Source: Bacillus sp. WMMC1349
GTDB lineage: Bacteria; Bacillota; Bacilli; Bacillales; Bacillaceae
DNA length: 64,000 nt
Direction of reading: 5' to 3'
NCBI RefSeq assembly: GCF_013155385.1
Contig: NZ_JABJUQ010000007.1
Span: 1,594,001 to 1,658,000 of the forward strand
Shown here: positions 46,658-57,519 of the stretch, piece by piece
Layout of the letters: each line of letters opens with the position of its first letter
Numbering within the stretch: the stretch's first letter is position 1
Made by a program: the position numbers and the translations under genes
The notes under the pieces: model-generated
What the model saw: the letters and a program-made list of their open reading frames with translations, nothing else
Told to the model about the DNA's origin: nothing
The model's database searches: none

Positions 46658-46705
46658 AATCAATATGTTGTGTTTTGGTGAGTGATAGTATACCATATAT
46701 TGTGT
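46658..46705. promoter_or_regulatory. tandem NrdR boxes upstream of nrdI
   Basis: AATCAATATGTTGTGT (46658-46673) and ATACCATATATTGTGT (46690-46705) match the NrdR consensus ACACWATATWTWGTGT at 13 and 14 of 16 positions. They are 32 bases apart, three helical turns, as usual for paired NrdR sites. Confidence 0.7.
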
Positions 46706-46734
46706 AAGGTCAAGTCTAGAAACAATTTTAATAG

Positions 46735-49201
<2,467 letters not shown>

Positions 49202-49221
49202 TTAAAGGAGAGTATGCAAAA

Positions 49222-50199
49222 GTGACGAAAATATATGATGCAGCAAACTGGTCAAAGCATGAAGATGATTTTACCCAAATGTTTTATAACCAAAACGTGA
49301 AGCAGTTTTGGCTCCCGGAAGAGATCGCGTTGAACGGTGATCTTCTTACGTGGAAGTATTTGGGTTCTAATGAGCAGGACACTTACATGAAAGTACTCGC
49401 TGGGTTGACGCTTCTCGATACAGAGCAAGGAAACACCGGTATGCCTCTTGTCGCAGAACATGTTGAAGGCCATCAGCGTAAAGCAGTCCTGAATTTCATG
49501 GCGATGATGGAAAATGCTGTTCACGCTAAATCCTATTCAAACATTTTTATGACGCTTGCACCAACAGAGACAATTAATGAAGTGTTTGAATGGGTGAAAC
49601 AAAATAAATATCTGCAAAAAAAAGCTCGAATCATTGTCGGACTTTATGAAAAAATCCGCCATGGCGACAAAATATCGTTATTTAAAGCGATGGTCGCATC
49701 CGTTTACTTGGAAAGCTTTCTATTTTACAGTGGCTTTTACTATCCGCTCTATTTTTATGGACAGGGAAAACTGATGCAAAGCGGTGAAATCATAAATTTG
49801 ATCCTGCGTGATGAAGCAATCCACGGTGTATATGTCGGATTGCTTGCTCAGGAAATTTACAACATGCAGACTACTGACAAGCAACAAGAATTATATACGT
49901 TTGCGATCGATCTCCTCCAAGAGCTTTATGAAAACGAACTTGAGTATACAGAAGATCTGTACGATCAAGTTGGTCTTTCACATGATGTGAAAAAATTCAT
50001 TCGTTATAATGCAAACAAAGCGCTAATGAACCTTGGATTTGAAGCTTATTTTGAAGAAGAAGAAATCAACCCGATCGTATTGAACGGTTTAAATACAAAG
50101 ACGAAGTCACACGACTTCTTCTCTATGAAAGGAAACGGTTATAAAAAAGCAACCGTTGAACCTTTAAAAGATGATGATTTTTATTTTGACGAACAATAA
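49222..50199 (+). CDS. nrdF: Class Ib ribonucleotide reductase small subunit NrdF
   Basis: Holds the dimetal-tyrosyl radical cofactor. Ligand segments: [11 protein letters not shown] (Asp/Glu), [14 protein letters not shown] (Glu, His and radical Tyr) and [11 protein letters not shown] (Glu, His). 325 aa. The start is GTG 49222 ([14 protein letters not shown]) about 11 bases after AAAGGAG; the longer frame overlaps nrdE without a ribosome site. Confidence 0.97.
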   Translation: MTKIYDAANWSKHEDDFTQMFYNQNVKQFWLPEEIALNGDLLTWKYLGSNEQDTYMKVLAGLTLLDTEQGNTGMPLVAEHVEGHQRKAVLNFMAMMENAVHAKSYSNIFMTLAPTETINEVFEWVKQNKYLQKKARIIVGLYEKIRHGDKISLFKAMVASVYLESFLFYSGFYYPLYFYGQGKLMQSGEIINLILRDEAIHGVYVGLLAQEIYNMQTTDKQQELYTFAIDLLQELYENELEYTEDLYDQVGLSHDVKKFIRYNANKALMNLGFEAYFEEEEINPIVLNGLNTKTKSHDFFSMKGNGYKKATVEPLKDDDFYFDEQ

Positions 50200-50235
50200 A
50201 ATTTGATGTTTATGGCGGTATTCATATCGCCGGGC

Positions 50236-50262
50236 AAAAGAGCAGAACCCCTCTGCTCTTTT
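50236..50262 (+). terminator. terminator after nrdF
   Basis: AAAAGAGCAG pairs perfectly with CTGCTCTTTT around AACCCCT. Confidence 0.88.
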
Positions 50263-50279
50263 ATTCTGAGGAGGAAACG

Positions 50280-50903
50280 ATGACAATGGGAAAAATGGAT
50301 GAAATCATTCTCGTGGCACCACGAGCACATGTATTTGCAAATGAAGCCTTGACATTTCAAGGTGTGAATAGCGATCAAGAGACAATCGAAAAGATCATGA
50401 AACATATTGAAGACAACTTTAAGGAAATGAGAAGAGGGGATGCTGAGGAAAACCCTTCTTTTAAACAGCCAATTCCATATGTCGTGATTAAAAGAGAAGA
50501 TGAGATATTCGTTTATGAACGGCTTGAGGGAGGAGGCGAAGCGCGGCTTCACAACAAGCTTTCCCTTGGCTTTGGTGGCCATATGAACTTTGCCGCTGAC
50601 TTAGCGTTCTCTGATATCTTAAAATTAAACACAGACAGGGAACTTGACGAGGAATTAATGATTGAGGAAGAATCCAAAGTTAAAATGAGCACGCTTGGAC
50701 TGATTAATGATGATGAAAACAATGTCGGTAAAGTGCATATCGGCATCCTTTCTGCACTTGAATTAAAACCGGGTGCACATGTTGAAGTAAAAGAAAAAGA
50801 CCAGATTGCCGGCCATTGGATGAGGGCTTCTGATTTGAAAGAGAAAAGTGTATATGACAGACTTGAGTCATGGTCACAGTTTGTCGTTGATATATTAGTT
50901 TGA
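50280..50903 (+). CDS. ymaB: YmaB, NUDIX-like protein
   Basis: 207 aa conserved Bacillus protein that follows nrdF in B. subtilis. The centre has a NUDIX-like region (LSLGFGGHMNFA, then RELDEELMIEEESKV), though the canonical G-x5-E-x7-REUXEE box is degenerate, so hydrolase activity is uncertain. ATG 50280 follows GAGGAGGAAACG. The strong hairpin before it suggests partly separate transcription from nrd. Confidence 0.9.
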   Translation: MTMGKMDEIILVAPRAHVFANEALTFQGVNSDQETIEKIMKHIEDNFKEMRRGDAEENPSFKQPIPYVVIKREDEIFVYERLEGGGEARLHNKLSLGFGGHMNFAADLAFSDILKLNTDRELDEELMIEEESKVKMSTLGLINDDENNVGKVHIGILSALELKPGAHVEVKEKDQIAGHWMRASDLKEKSVYDRLESWSQFVVDILV

Positions 50904-50906
50904 ATA

Positions 50907-50955
50907 AAAATCTAAGAAAATTTGCTTTTTTGGCAGATTTTCTTAGATTTTTTTG
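50907..50955 (+). terminator. terminator after ymaB
   Basis: AAATCTAAGAAAAT pairs with ATTTTCTTAGATTT, with an inner TGC/GCA, then a T run. Confidence 0.88.
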
Positions 50956-50991
50956 TTAAAATTATATTCAAAGGAGAAAAGAGGGATAATA

Positions 50992-51312
50992 ATGACTTTA
51001 ATTCTAACAGTTCTATTGGTTGTTTTCGGGTTTTTCTTCTTTACGATCTTCCTAAATACTAGATATTTTATGAAAGGGAATAGTTTAGTTTTAAAATTTG
51101 GTCTATCTAAAACTGAAATTCCACTTGGTGACATTGTTGAAATTAAAGAATCGGATCAGTATGGAACAGCAGAGCGTGTTGACCATCGGATCGGTATACC
51201 GTATGGTCAGCCGGATAGAGTAGTGATAAAAACCAAAACGAACAATTATCTTGTTTTTTTAAACGGTTCACATCTTCTGATGAACAAATTTAAAGCTGCT
51301 AAGATGTCTTAA
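50992..51312 (+). CDS. small membrane protein with PH-like domain (SunI/YnzG type?)
   Basis: 106 aa: one N-terminal membrane helix (LILTVLLVVFGFFFFTIFL) and a soluble beta domain (LVLKFGLSKTEIPLGDIVEI, then VVIKTKTNNYLVFLNGS). The layout is that of bacterial PH-domain proteins such as the sublancin immunity protein SunI and YnzG; the assignment is by eye. ATG 50992 follows GAGGGATAATA. Confidence 0.6.
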   Translation: MTLILTVLLVVFGFFFFTIFLNTRYFMKGNSLVLKFGLSKTEIPLGDIVEIKESDQYGTAERVDHRIGIPYGQPDRVVIKTKTNNYLVFLNGSHLLMNKFKAAKMS

Positions 51313-51325
51313 AGGTTTATGAAAA

Positions 51326-51477
51326 AGGCTGTCTAAAAAGTCCTTTATCAACATGAATCAGAGGGGAATTGCGAGACTTCTGCGGGAACAGCGATCCAGG
51401 CCAGGCTCGCGGATCGCCCGTGGAAAGCAAGCAAATTCCCCGATTTTTATTTATACACACTACTTTCAGGACACCCC
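51326..51477 (+). repeat. MITE-like intergenic repeat, copy 7
   Basis: Both ends are intact (AGGCTGTCTAAAAAGTCC and CTACTTTCAGGACACCCC). The core is shortened, keeping GGGGAATTGCGAGACTTCTG and GGCTCGCGGATCGCCC. It lies between the SunI-like gene and the 3' end of cwlC. Confidence 0.9.
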
Positions 51478-51483
51478 TTCATT

Positions 51484-52242
51484 TTATTCCTGATCAATAA
51501 AAACATCAAAACCGGCATTCTTTGCTTTCTGAGCAAGTGTTTCAGCATTGTCTTTTTTAGAAAAAGCACCGATCTGTACTTTAAATAAGCGGTCTCTATT
51601 CATGACGACCGTTTCAAATCCTTTTGCTTTAGCCTTGTTGGCAAGAGAGTCTGCATTCCGTTTTTCTTTAAAGGCACCGATCTGCACTTTATAGAGTGGG
51701 CTCTTTTTGGTTAGTCTAAAAGCATTGGCTAGTCCATTTGCATGGCCTTTGACAATGGAATTAATAAAAGCTGCTGATTTCAATTTATTGGCATCATTAT
51801 CATTGTCAACAAATCCATTTTCTGTTAATAAAGCCGGCATAATCGTTTCACGCAACACATAAAAATCTGCAGTTTTTTGACCGCGATCTGGGAACTCAAC
51901 TGCTTTTAAAATTTCTTCATGAATGATATCCTGATAAGTGGTAGTCGGTGAACCGACATCAGGAAAAATATAACTTTCAAATCCACTTCCCCCTCCAGCG
52001 TTCACATGAATAGAGAGAAAAAAATCAGCCTTCCAGTTGTTTGCTGTCTCTGTTCTTTGCATGAGACTGACAGTCTCGTCATTTCTTCTACTTAACTGAA
52101 CCAACACATTTTCATACTCCTTTAATAAAAGACTTTCAAGAGCTAAGGCGATGTCTAGTGCCAAATTTTTTTCCTGTAAACCATTACCGACTGCACCTGG
52201 ATCAATGCCACCATGGCCCGGATCAATGAAAATTTTCACCAT
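51484..52242 (-). CDS. cwlC: N-acetylmuramoyl-L-alanine amidase CwlC
   Basis: Mother-cell lysis amidase of B. subtilis type. Residues 1-175 are an Amidase_3 domain with zinc ligands (IFIDPGHGGIDPGAVG, Glu in GLQEKNLALD, SIHVNAGGGSGFES, catalytic Glu in LLTENGFVDND). Two SPOR repeats follow (YKVQIGAFKEKRNADSLANK and FKVQIGAFSKKDNAETLAQK). 252 aa. I start at ATG 52242 (MVKIF), five bases after GAGGTGA; ATG 52251 is inside that site. No signal peptide, as known for CwlC. Confidence 0.95.
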   Translation of the reverse strand: MVKIFIDPGHGGIDPGAVGNGLQEKNLALDIALALESLLLKEYENVLVQLSRRNDETVSLMQRTETANNWKADFFLSIHVNAGGGSGFESYIFPDVGSPTTTYQDIIHEEILKAVEFPDRGQKTADFYVLRETIMPALLTENGFVDNDNDANKLKSAAFINSIVKGHANGLANAFRLTKKSPLYKVQIGAFKEKRNADSLANKAKAKGFETVVMNRDRLFKVQIGAFSKKDNAETLAQKAKNAGFDVFIDQE

Positions 52243-52409
52243 TTCATTCACCTCAACTTATTTTATGAAAAACAGATCATCATGGGTTGTACTTTTGTCA
52301 TTTCTCTCTAAAATATTACAAAGAACTTGCTTTTTTGTTTAGTCTATAATATAATTTAAATACGCTGCATTGTACGTAATGTTAATTAAGTTTTAACCTT
52401 TATGCTGTA

Positions 52410-52572
52410 ACAGGGAGTTTTATATCGAAACTGGAATGCCAAGCCTTCCAAAAAAGGACGGCAAGAAAGTTTCTGCAGACACCCACTTTGAGGAGTGTGG
52501 TTTAAAACTTTCTTACTTGCATACGGCAAATGCGGCACATAAGTCATTTTGAAAAATGGCTTTTTTATTTGC
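52410..52572 (+). ncRNA. candidate structured small RNA
   Basis: No coding frame, but strong nested structure: GCC-AAG-CCTT/AAGG-AC-GGC, then AAGAAAGTTT pairing with AAACTTTCTT around an inner CACT/AGTG hairpin, and a last stem AAGTCATTTT/AAAATGGCTT followed by a T run (about 52540-52572), a rho-independent terminator. It does not belong to cwlC (other strand) or to a downstream plus-strand gene. A TTGTAC...TAACCT pair (about 52371-52400) might be its promoter. Confidence 0.5.
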
Positions 52573-52607
52573 GTTTATTTAATTATACATAAAAATATTA
52601 TGTTAAC

Positions 52608-52665
52608 AAAAAATAGATAGACCATTCCCTCTGATAATTATAAGAGAGAGGTCTATTTTCTTTTA
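52608..52665. terminator. terminator of the YrvL-like gene
   Basis: AATAGATAGACC pairs with GGTCTATTTT-type bases across a 25-base AT-rich loop containing CCCTCT/AGAGAG-type pairs; used by the minus-strand gene. Confidence 0.65.
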
Positions 52666-52670
52666 TGCGA

Positions 52671-53123
52671 TTAGTCTAATTGATTAGCATGTTTCATATT
52701 AAATACAGCTTCTATAATCGAAAGGAAGATTGCAGCAATCAGAAGGGTATTTGAAGGGATAAAAACATCATCGACAAATTGATCTGCAATATGAAATGTG
52801 AGCAAATTCATGATCAGATCGATTACAAACTTTAAACAAAAATATAAAGTAACATGTTCTATTGATATGGAGGCGATCGTAATTAAAATCTTGCCCATCA
52901 CATCAAAAACTCCCCCAATTAAAAAACAAACAAAAATAAAAAGTAAAATTGATGTATATGAGGCAAAAGACACATCAAAAATCCTAAAAAACCCAATGGC
53001 ACCAAAGAAAACAGCAAACAAAAAGATCGAGACACCGATAAAAAAAATCATGCCGATCGAAATGATGATAGTTAATTTAGATTTTAAGTTTAAATGTTTA
53101 AAAGGCACATCATTTTTATTCAT
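52671..53123 (-). CDS. YrvL-like regulatory membrane protein
   Basis: 150 aa with four hydrophobic helices (LTIIISIGMIFFIGVSIFLF, ILLFIFVCFLIGGVFDVMGK, TLYFCLKFVIDLIMNLL, TLLIAAIFLSIIEAVFNM). The YrvL family includes a B. subtilis regulator of the sigma-O system. The assignment rests on general resemblance; no flanking sigma factor gene is present here. Confidence 0.6.
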   Translation of the reverse strand: MNKNDVPFKHLNLKSKLTIIISIGMIFFIGVSIFLFAVFFGAIGFFRIFDVSFASYTSILLFIFVCFLIGGVFDVMGKILITIASISIEHVTLYFCLKFVIDLIMNLLTFHIADQFVDDVFIPSNTLLIAAIFLSIIEAVFNMKHANQLD

Positions 53124-53347
53124 GAATCAATTGTACTCCTCTCAAAAACGATTCAATGTCGAGAAAATGTCACAATCCCGATCTGTCAATGCAATGTTTT
53201 AATATTTATATATTTTAACAAAAAAACCAATTGAAAAGAATAGGGTTGAGTGTTACGATTTTTAATGAAATGTATGACATAACAGGAAAAACATTCATGA
53301 TTTCTTGGTTTCTTTCAAAAAATTCACAATAGAGAGAAGGCAGTATA

Positions 53348-53767
53348 ATGAATTTAGAAGAAAAAGCCATTGAAGAATTTAAATCAAAAATGGATGGAAG
53401 TGAACAGCTTCAAGAAACAATATTGACTTTTTATGAGTGTGAAGTAGGATTTTCTGGAATGGTTGGGATTGCGAATGGACCCACTCCAATTAAAGGCATT
53501 CTCGGATATAGCAATAAACAACTGCTGTTTTACGGAGAAATGTTCAAAAAAGTGCCTATATCATTTCAGATACCATCTGACCAAATCGCTAAAATAAAAG
53601 AAAAAAAACAACCATTCACACTATTTAAATCAGTCCCTTCGTTTGTGGTATTCCATCAAAATGACCAAGTGACCTTCACAACACGTGGAGATCAAGAAGA
53701 GTTTGCTAAGCTAAAATTGTTCTTTGATCATATGCTTTCCATGTTTGATGTTGTTTCATCTAGTTGA
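53348..53767 (+). CDS. PH-like domain protein (YokE/bPH_3 type?)
   Basis: 139 aa soluble protein. The middle part (GILGYSNKQLLFYGEMFKKV, then IPSDQIAKIKEKKQPF, VTFTTRGDQEEFAKLKLFFD) fits the bacterial PH-domain pattern of a two-sheet barrel with a C-terminal helix. Function unknown. ATG 53348 follows GAGAGAAGGCAGTATA. It lies alone in the breakpoint region. Confidence 0.6.
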   Translation: MNLEEKAIEEFKSKMDGSEQLQETILTFYECEVGFSGMVGIANGPTPIKGILGYSNKQLLFYGEMFKKVPISFQIPSDQIAKIKEKKQPFTLFKSVPSFVVFHQNDQVTFTTRGDQEEFAKLKLFFDHMLSMFDVVSSS

Positions 53768-53927
53768 CTATAATTTTATTATGTTAAATGAATGGTTTGA
53801 TAAGGTGAAAAAACAAACCACTGTTTGTTTTTTGGGCACACTTTTTATGAAGCAGTTATAATGACTGCTTTTTTATTTTGGATGCAAGCCTGAAGGACGG
53901 TTACAAATTTTAAGCCTTGATAACTGA

Positions 53928-54215
53928 GTGATGAGCTTTCATTCAAAAGGGGCTTGTCCGGAATGCTCTAGGAGTGGTTTTATTTTTACGGACCTTGCAT
54001 TTCTGGAGAATGTCAGAACTACTTGTGAAACATGTCATGGTAAACACTTCAAAGAAGTTTTTCAGTATAAGTTAGCTGACAAAACGATTTCAGATGTTTT
54101 AGACATGTCAGTCAAACGAGCGAAGAAGTAGCTCACACTTTAAAAACATGATCAGTAGGTGAATGTCAAAAAAACATTTACTTACTTGACGAGCCGATAA
54201 CAGTACGCATATGGC
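53928..54215 (+). pseudogene. fragment of a UvrA-paralogue gene
   Basis: FHSKGACPECSRSGFIFTDL and RTTCETCHGKHFKEVFQYKL correspond to the second zinc-finger region of UvrA-like ABC proteins (CxxC-x18-20-CxxC), followed by ISDVLDMSV. Downstream, after a stop, YLLDEPITV near 54180 is the Walker B of the same protein. Everything before and most of the rest is missing. It is not the real uvrA. Confidence 0.75.
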
Positions 54216-54531
54216 AGAGTGATGGGGAAGGCAAAATCGAGTAATTGCGGGGTTCCGGATAATAACTCTCACACAGATTGAGTGATGGCAAAAGAAGAAA
54301 CCATGCATCAGTGTGAAACAGCTGACCTGCACCTGCCAAATATCAATATCAGACTGTAACCGTTGCGATGACTTCGTTCAGAAAAATAGCGGAGAAGGTG
54401 GAAGCAATATTTCCTGGGTAAGCGCAAATTACGACGTTGTTCATCGTTCAAATATTTAACATTTGTTATCAATTGTAGAACAAGAGAAATTCTTGTAAAA
54501 TAACGTTAGACATGATGGAGGGAGAGTCGAT
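54216..54531. other. gene-free stretch before the cotD region
   Basis: I see only decayed sequence up to about 54440. No intact frame with a ribosome site. Confidence 0.4.
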
Positions 54532-54627
54532 ATGTATAAGGGATTGTTTTATTTGTTCTTTGTTTTAATACTGTTTGTGATCTTTATTTTGACTAATTTC
54601 AAGGAAAGCTTTATTGCTTACTTTTAA
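54532..54627 (+). CDS. 31-aa hydrophobic peptide, unknown
   Basis: MYKGLFYLFFVLILFVIF then ILTNFKESFIAYF: a single membrane helix with a short polar tail. ATG 54532 lies seven bases after the strong site GGAGGGAG, so it is likely to be translated. Small single-helix proteins like this are common among sporulation genes, and cotD follows, but no family is recognised. Too short for most gene callers. Confidence 0.6.
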   Translation: MYKGLFYLFFVLILFVIFILTNFKESFIAYF

Positions 54628-54646
54628 AATAGGTTTTTATATTAGT

Positions 54647-54674
54647 ACATGTTCACCCCCTGCTTCATAGTTTA
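54647..54674 (+). promoter_or_regulatory. sigma-K promoter of cotD
   Basis: AC (54647-54648), 17 bases, CATAGTTTA (54666-54674), an exact -10 match. cotD is a sigma-K gene in B. subtilis. Confidence 0.78.
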
Positions 54675-54710
54675 ATAGTGTATATAGAAGCTACAGAAAG
54701 GGGATTTAAC

Positions 54711-54938
54711 ATGCACTGTAAAAATGTGATGCCACCGATTTGTCATCCTACTCAATGCTGTTACAATCATTGCTACGGAGAAACTGTCGTACCACATGTC
54801 CATCCACAGCATACAACCAATATTAATCATCAACATTTTCAACACGTTCACTACTTTCCGCAAACCCAATCAACGGTTGGGCAAACGACACATCAGCATT
54901 TTGTTAGTCCTGGTCAGGGACCTGGAGTCGGTTTCTAA
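54711..54938 (+). CDS. cotD: Spore coat protein CotD
   Basis: 75-aa inner-coat protein, same length as in B. subtilis: MHCKNVMPPICHPTQCCYNH at the start, then VVPHVHPQHTTNINHQHFQH and an end with GPGVGF. Rich in His and Cys. ATG 54711 follows AAAGGGGATTTAAC; a frame 11 codons longer contains the ribosome site. Followed by a terminator and ypsA, as in relatives. Confidence 0.93.
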   Translation: MHCKNVMPPICHPTQCCYNHCYGETVVPHVHPQHTTNINHQHFQHVHYFPQTQSTVGQTTHQHFVSPGQGPGVGF

Positions 54939-54988
54939 CAGGACGTAAACAGGATGAATCAAGGCATATTCAATTCAAACAAATCTGT

Positions 54989-55019
54989 AAAAATGGGGCG
55001 AATTCAGGGCCCCATTTTT
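54989..55019 (+). terminator. terminator after cotD
   Basis: AAAATGGGGC pairs with GCCCCATTTTT around GAATTCAGG. Confidence 0.88.
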
Positions 55020-55036
55020 CAAATTAGGTGATGAAA

Positions 55037-55594
55037 ATGAAAGTATTGGCGGTCACTGGCTACAAACCATTTGAAATCGGCATTTTTAAACATGATGATC
55101 AAGCTCTGTTTTACATAAAAAAAGCGCTTGAAAACTGCATTCTCACTTTGCTTGATGAAGGACTAGAATGGATTCTCATCTCAGGTCAGTTAGGAACGGA
55201 AATGTGGGCAGCTGAAACTGTTTTCTCTCTTCAAGAAGAACATCCAGGGCTAAAAGTGGCGGTGATTACACCTTTTACTGATCAAGAGAAGAACTGGAAT
55301 GAGGCAAATCAAGAGCGATACCAAGCCGTATTGGCGCAAAGTGATTATACGGAAAGTCTGACACACAGACCATATGAAAGTCCGTTACAGTTTAAGCAAA
55401 AAAACCGATTTTTTATTGACAAGTCTGATGCTCTGTTAATCCTTTATGATGAAGAAGTAGAAGGGTCGCCTCTATATATGCTGAATGAAGCAAAAAAAGC
55501 TCAGGAAAAACGCGATTATCCTATTTTCGCCATTACAATGGATGATCTTCGAATGATAGTTGAAGATGTCAGTTTTTCCGACGAATCTGAATAA
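55037..55594 (+). CDS. ypsA: YpsA, SLOG-family (DUF1273) protein
   Basis: 185 aa. Rossmann-like SLOG domain with the G-G-type ligand site in WILISGQLGTEMWAAE and ending HRPYESPLQFKQKNRFFIDK. In B. subtilis and S. aureus it influences cell division and sits next to gpsB, as here. ATG 55037 (MKVLAVTGYKPFE) is five bases after AGGTGA; upstream in-frame starts at 55028 and 55031 lie in that site. Confidence 0.93.
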   Translation: MKVLAVTGYKPFEIGIFKHDDQALFYIKKALENCILTLLDEGLEWILISGQLGTEMWAAETVFSLQEEHPGLKVAVITPFTDQEKNWNEANQERYQAVLAQSDYTESLTHRPYESPLQFKQKNRFFIDKSDALLILYDEEVEGSPLYMLNEAKKAQEKRDYPIFAITMDDLRMIVEDVSFSDESE

Positions 55595-55674
55595 AATGAC
55601 GAAGAGAAAATTTGACATCAGAAACGATTTCTGAAAAAATATAATATGATGATTCACGATATGAGGTGAAAAAG

Positions 55675-55971
55675 ATGCTTGCTGATAAAGTGAAGCTTTC
55701 TGCTAAAGAAATTTTGGAAAAAGAGTTTAAAACAGGAGTTAGAGGCTACAAACAAGAAGATGTTGACAAATTTTTGGATATGGTCATTAAAGATTATGAA
55801 GCATTCCATCAAGAAATTGAAGAACTGCAGCAGGAAAACCTGCACTTGAAAAAACAGCTGGAAGAAGCCAGCAAACGACAGCCAGCTCAATCAAATACAA
55901 CCAATTTTGATATTTTGAAACGGTTATCTAATTTGGAAAAACATGTATTTGGAAGTAAATTATACGATTGA
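55675..55971 (+). CDS. gpsB: Cell division adaptor GpsB
   Basis: 98 aa, equal to B. subtilis GpsB. DivIVA-like N-terminal domain ([20 protein letters not shown], then [20 protein letters not shown]), coiled coil to about residue 62, and a C-terminal trimerising helix ending [13 protein letters not shown]. It directs penicillin-binding proteins between side wall and septum. ATG 55675 follows GAGGTGAAAAAG. rnpB follows, as in all Bacillus. Confidence 0.96.
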   Translation: MLADKVKLSAKEILEKEFKTGVRGYKQEDVDKFLDMVIKDYEAFHQEIEELQQENLHLKKQLEEASKRQPAQSNTTNFDILKRLSNLEKHVFGSKLYD

Positions 55972-55981
55972 GGAAAAACCA

Positions 55982-56010
55982 TTGTCTTTTAAAGAGTTGT
56001 AGGATATAAT
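55982..56010 (+). promoter_or_regulatory. sigma-A promoter of rnpB
   Basis: TTGTCT (55982-55987), 17 bases, TATAAT (56005-56010), placing the start at about 56017-56018. Confidence 0.82.
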
Positions 56011-56017
56011 GATATAT

Positions 56018-56418
56018 GTCTTAACGTTCGGGTAATCGCTGCAGATTGTAAAGATCTGTAGAGGAAAGTCCATGCTCGCACAGGCTGAGATGTCTGTAGT
56101 GTTCGTGCCTAGCGAAGTCATAAGCTAGGGCAGTCTTTTTTTAGGCTGACGGCAGGAGAAAAGCCTAAGTCTTTGAGATATGGCTCAGTATCCTTGAAAG
56201 TGCCACAGTGACGAAGTCTCATTAGAAATGATGAGAGTGGAACGAGGTAAACCCCTCGAGCGAGAAACCCAAATTTTGGTAGGGGAACCTTCTGGACGGA
56301 AATGAACGGAAGGAAGGACAGAGATGACTCTGTAGATAGATGATTACCACCTGAGTACGAGGCTGATTGCCATTTGCAGTACGAAGGAACAAAACATGGC
56401 TTACAGAACGTTATAGAT
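56018..56418 (+). ncRNA. rnpB: RNase P RNA (Bacillus B type)
   Basis: Catalytic RNA of tRNA 5' maturation. It matches B. subtilis rnpB throughout: TTAACGTTCGGGTAATCGCT at the 5' end, GAGGAAAGTCCATGCTCGCA, GCCTAGCGAAGTCATAAGCT, TGAAAGTGCCACAGTGACGA, GAAACCCAAATTTTGGTAGG, and ACAAAACATGGCTTACAGAA near the 3' end, whose GAACGTTA pairs back to the 5' end. Length about 401 nt, as in B. subtilis. Confidence 0.98.
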
Positions 56419-56454
56419 CAGTCATTAAGATTACAATCATGAATGGTAAAACAT

Positions 56455-56497
56455 AAAAGCTGATGAACTGTCAAAGACGGTTTATCGGCTTTTTTTG
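56455..56497 (+). terminator. terminator after rnpB
   Basis: AAAGCTGAT-GAAC pairs with GGTT-TATCGGCTTT (one G-U), followed by a T run. Confidence 0.8.
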
Positions 56498-56859
56498 TGG
56501 GAAAAACTGCTGAATATAATAACTTTCTCAAGTTCGTCAATCGTACATGTAGCATTGGAGTAGTTTTGCTTATCATACTTGATGAAGTGGCATATTTCCC
56601 TTTTCAGCAACAAGGCTCCGAATTATTGTTTTTACATAATTGCGGGCTGTTATGAACATTGCATTAAATGAGGATGCCAGATTGGTCACCAGCTCATTCA
56701 TAGCGTTTCACAGAGAAGTATACATAAAGCGAACCATTCAGAAGCCCTTTAAGTTTAGGTCAGTAATGCACGATGTAGGCAAAGTTAACATAACTGCAAG
56801 CTCAAATATCGTTGTCGTAAAAGGGAAGGTTACTTTTGAATAATTGGAAAAAATGAGTT
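56498..56859. other. gene-free stretch between rnpB and a membrane-protein remnant
   Basis: A 67-codon frame (56640-56843) has no ribosome site or recognisable product. Nothing else is supported here. Confidence 0.4.
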
Positions 56860-57342
56860 TTGTTTTACTCTCTGTATCATTTTACAGTCTTACTGTTTAT
56901 AGGAATGGTTGAGGCTATGCTGGGTGTAGGTGCTTTTTTAGGAGCTGCTATGAGCCTTTTCCTCTTAAGTCATTTCAAATCAGGTCATTTGCTGCTTTTT
57001 TCGACAACCTTACTCGGTATATGGATGTTTTTGGTTGTACCTCTACATAGGCTTTCTCGTATATATGTTGTTCCTTCTCTATATATTTGGGTTTCGATGA
57101 TTGGGTTCAACATTCCGATGAGCAGCTTATTTCTTGGAATTTTACAAATGACTTCTTATACAGTTTTGTTATTAGGATTAATAATTTCGGGAGTACTAGC
57201 TACATTTTTTGGTGCAGTAACTGTGACTGCGATATCCGGGTTGTTAATGGCCATTAAAACAAAGGGATTTAAAGAGGTTTTAACGATAGATCAACCGAGT
57301 AGCAGAGTGTCTGTTTCAAGATTGGAACAAAAAGATGTTTGA
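56860..57342 (+). pseudogene. probable C-terminal remnant of a major-facilitator transporter
   Basis: 160 codons with four or five hydrophobic helices (FIGMVEAMLGVGAFLGAAMS, LLLFSTTLLGIWMFLVVPLH, then a long hydrophobic end to GLLMAIKTKGFKEVL). The start is a TTG without a clear ribosome site. The order of helices resembles the second half of an MFS exporter. It could also be a small intact membrane protein. It separates rnpB from rlmL, which are adjacent in B. subtilis. Confidence 0.4.
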
Positions 57343-57519
57343 TATCATTGCAAATGAAACAAAATATGATATATTTGAGAACATATATTTGTATATAATA
57401 GATAAGAGTTGCGGGAATGCTCAGGCAATAAGATTCAAAAAAGGGGTGCCCAGGTTAGAGACTGACTTTTGGGACATCTCTTCATATGAAAGACATACAT
57501 ATAAAAGAAGGTGTTATAA

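Noticed and set aside
52242-52275. CATAAAATA as a sigma-K -10 for cwlC
   Set aside because: The match is exact but it sits only about 16 bases before the start codon, so the transcript would begin within or after the ribosome site, and the -35 AC is two bases off.
56640-56843. 67-codon frame after rnpB
   Set aside because: No ribosome site and no recognisable product; could be a relic but cannot be supported.
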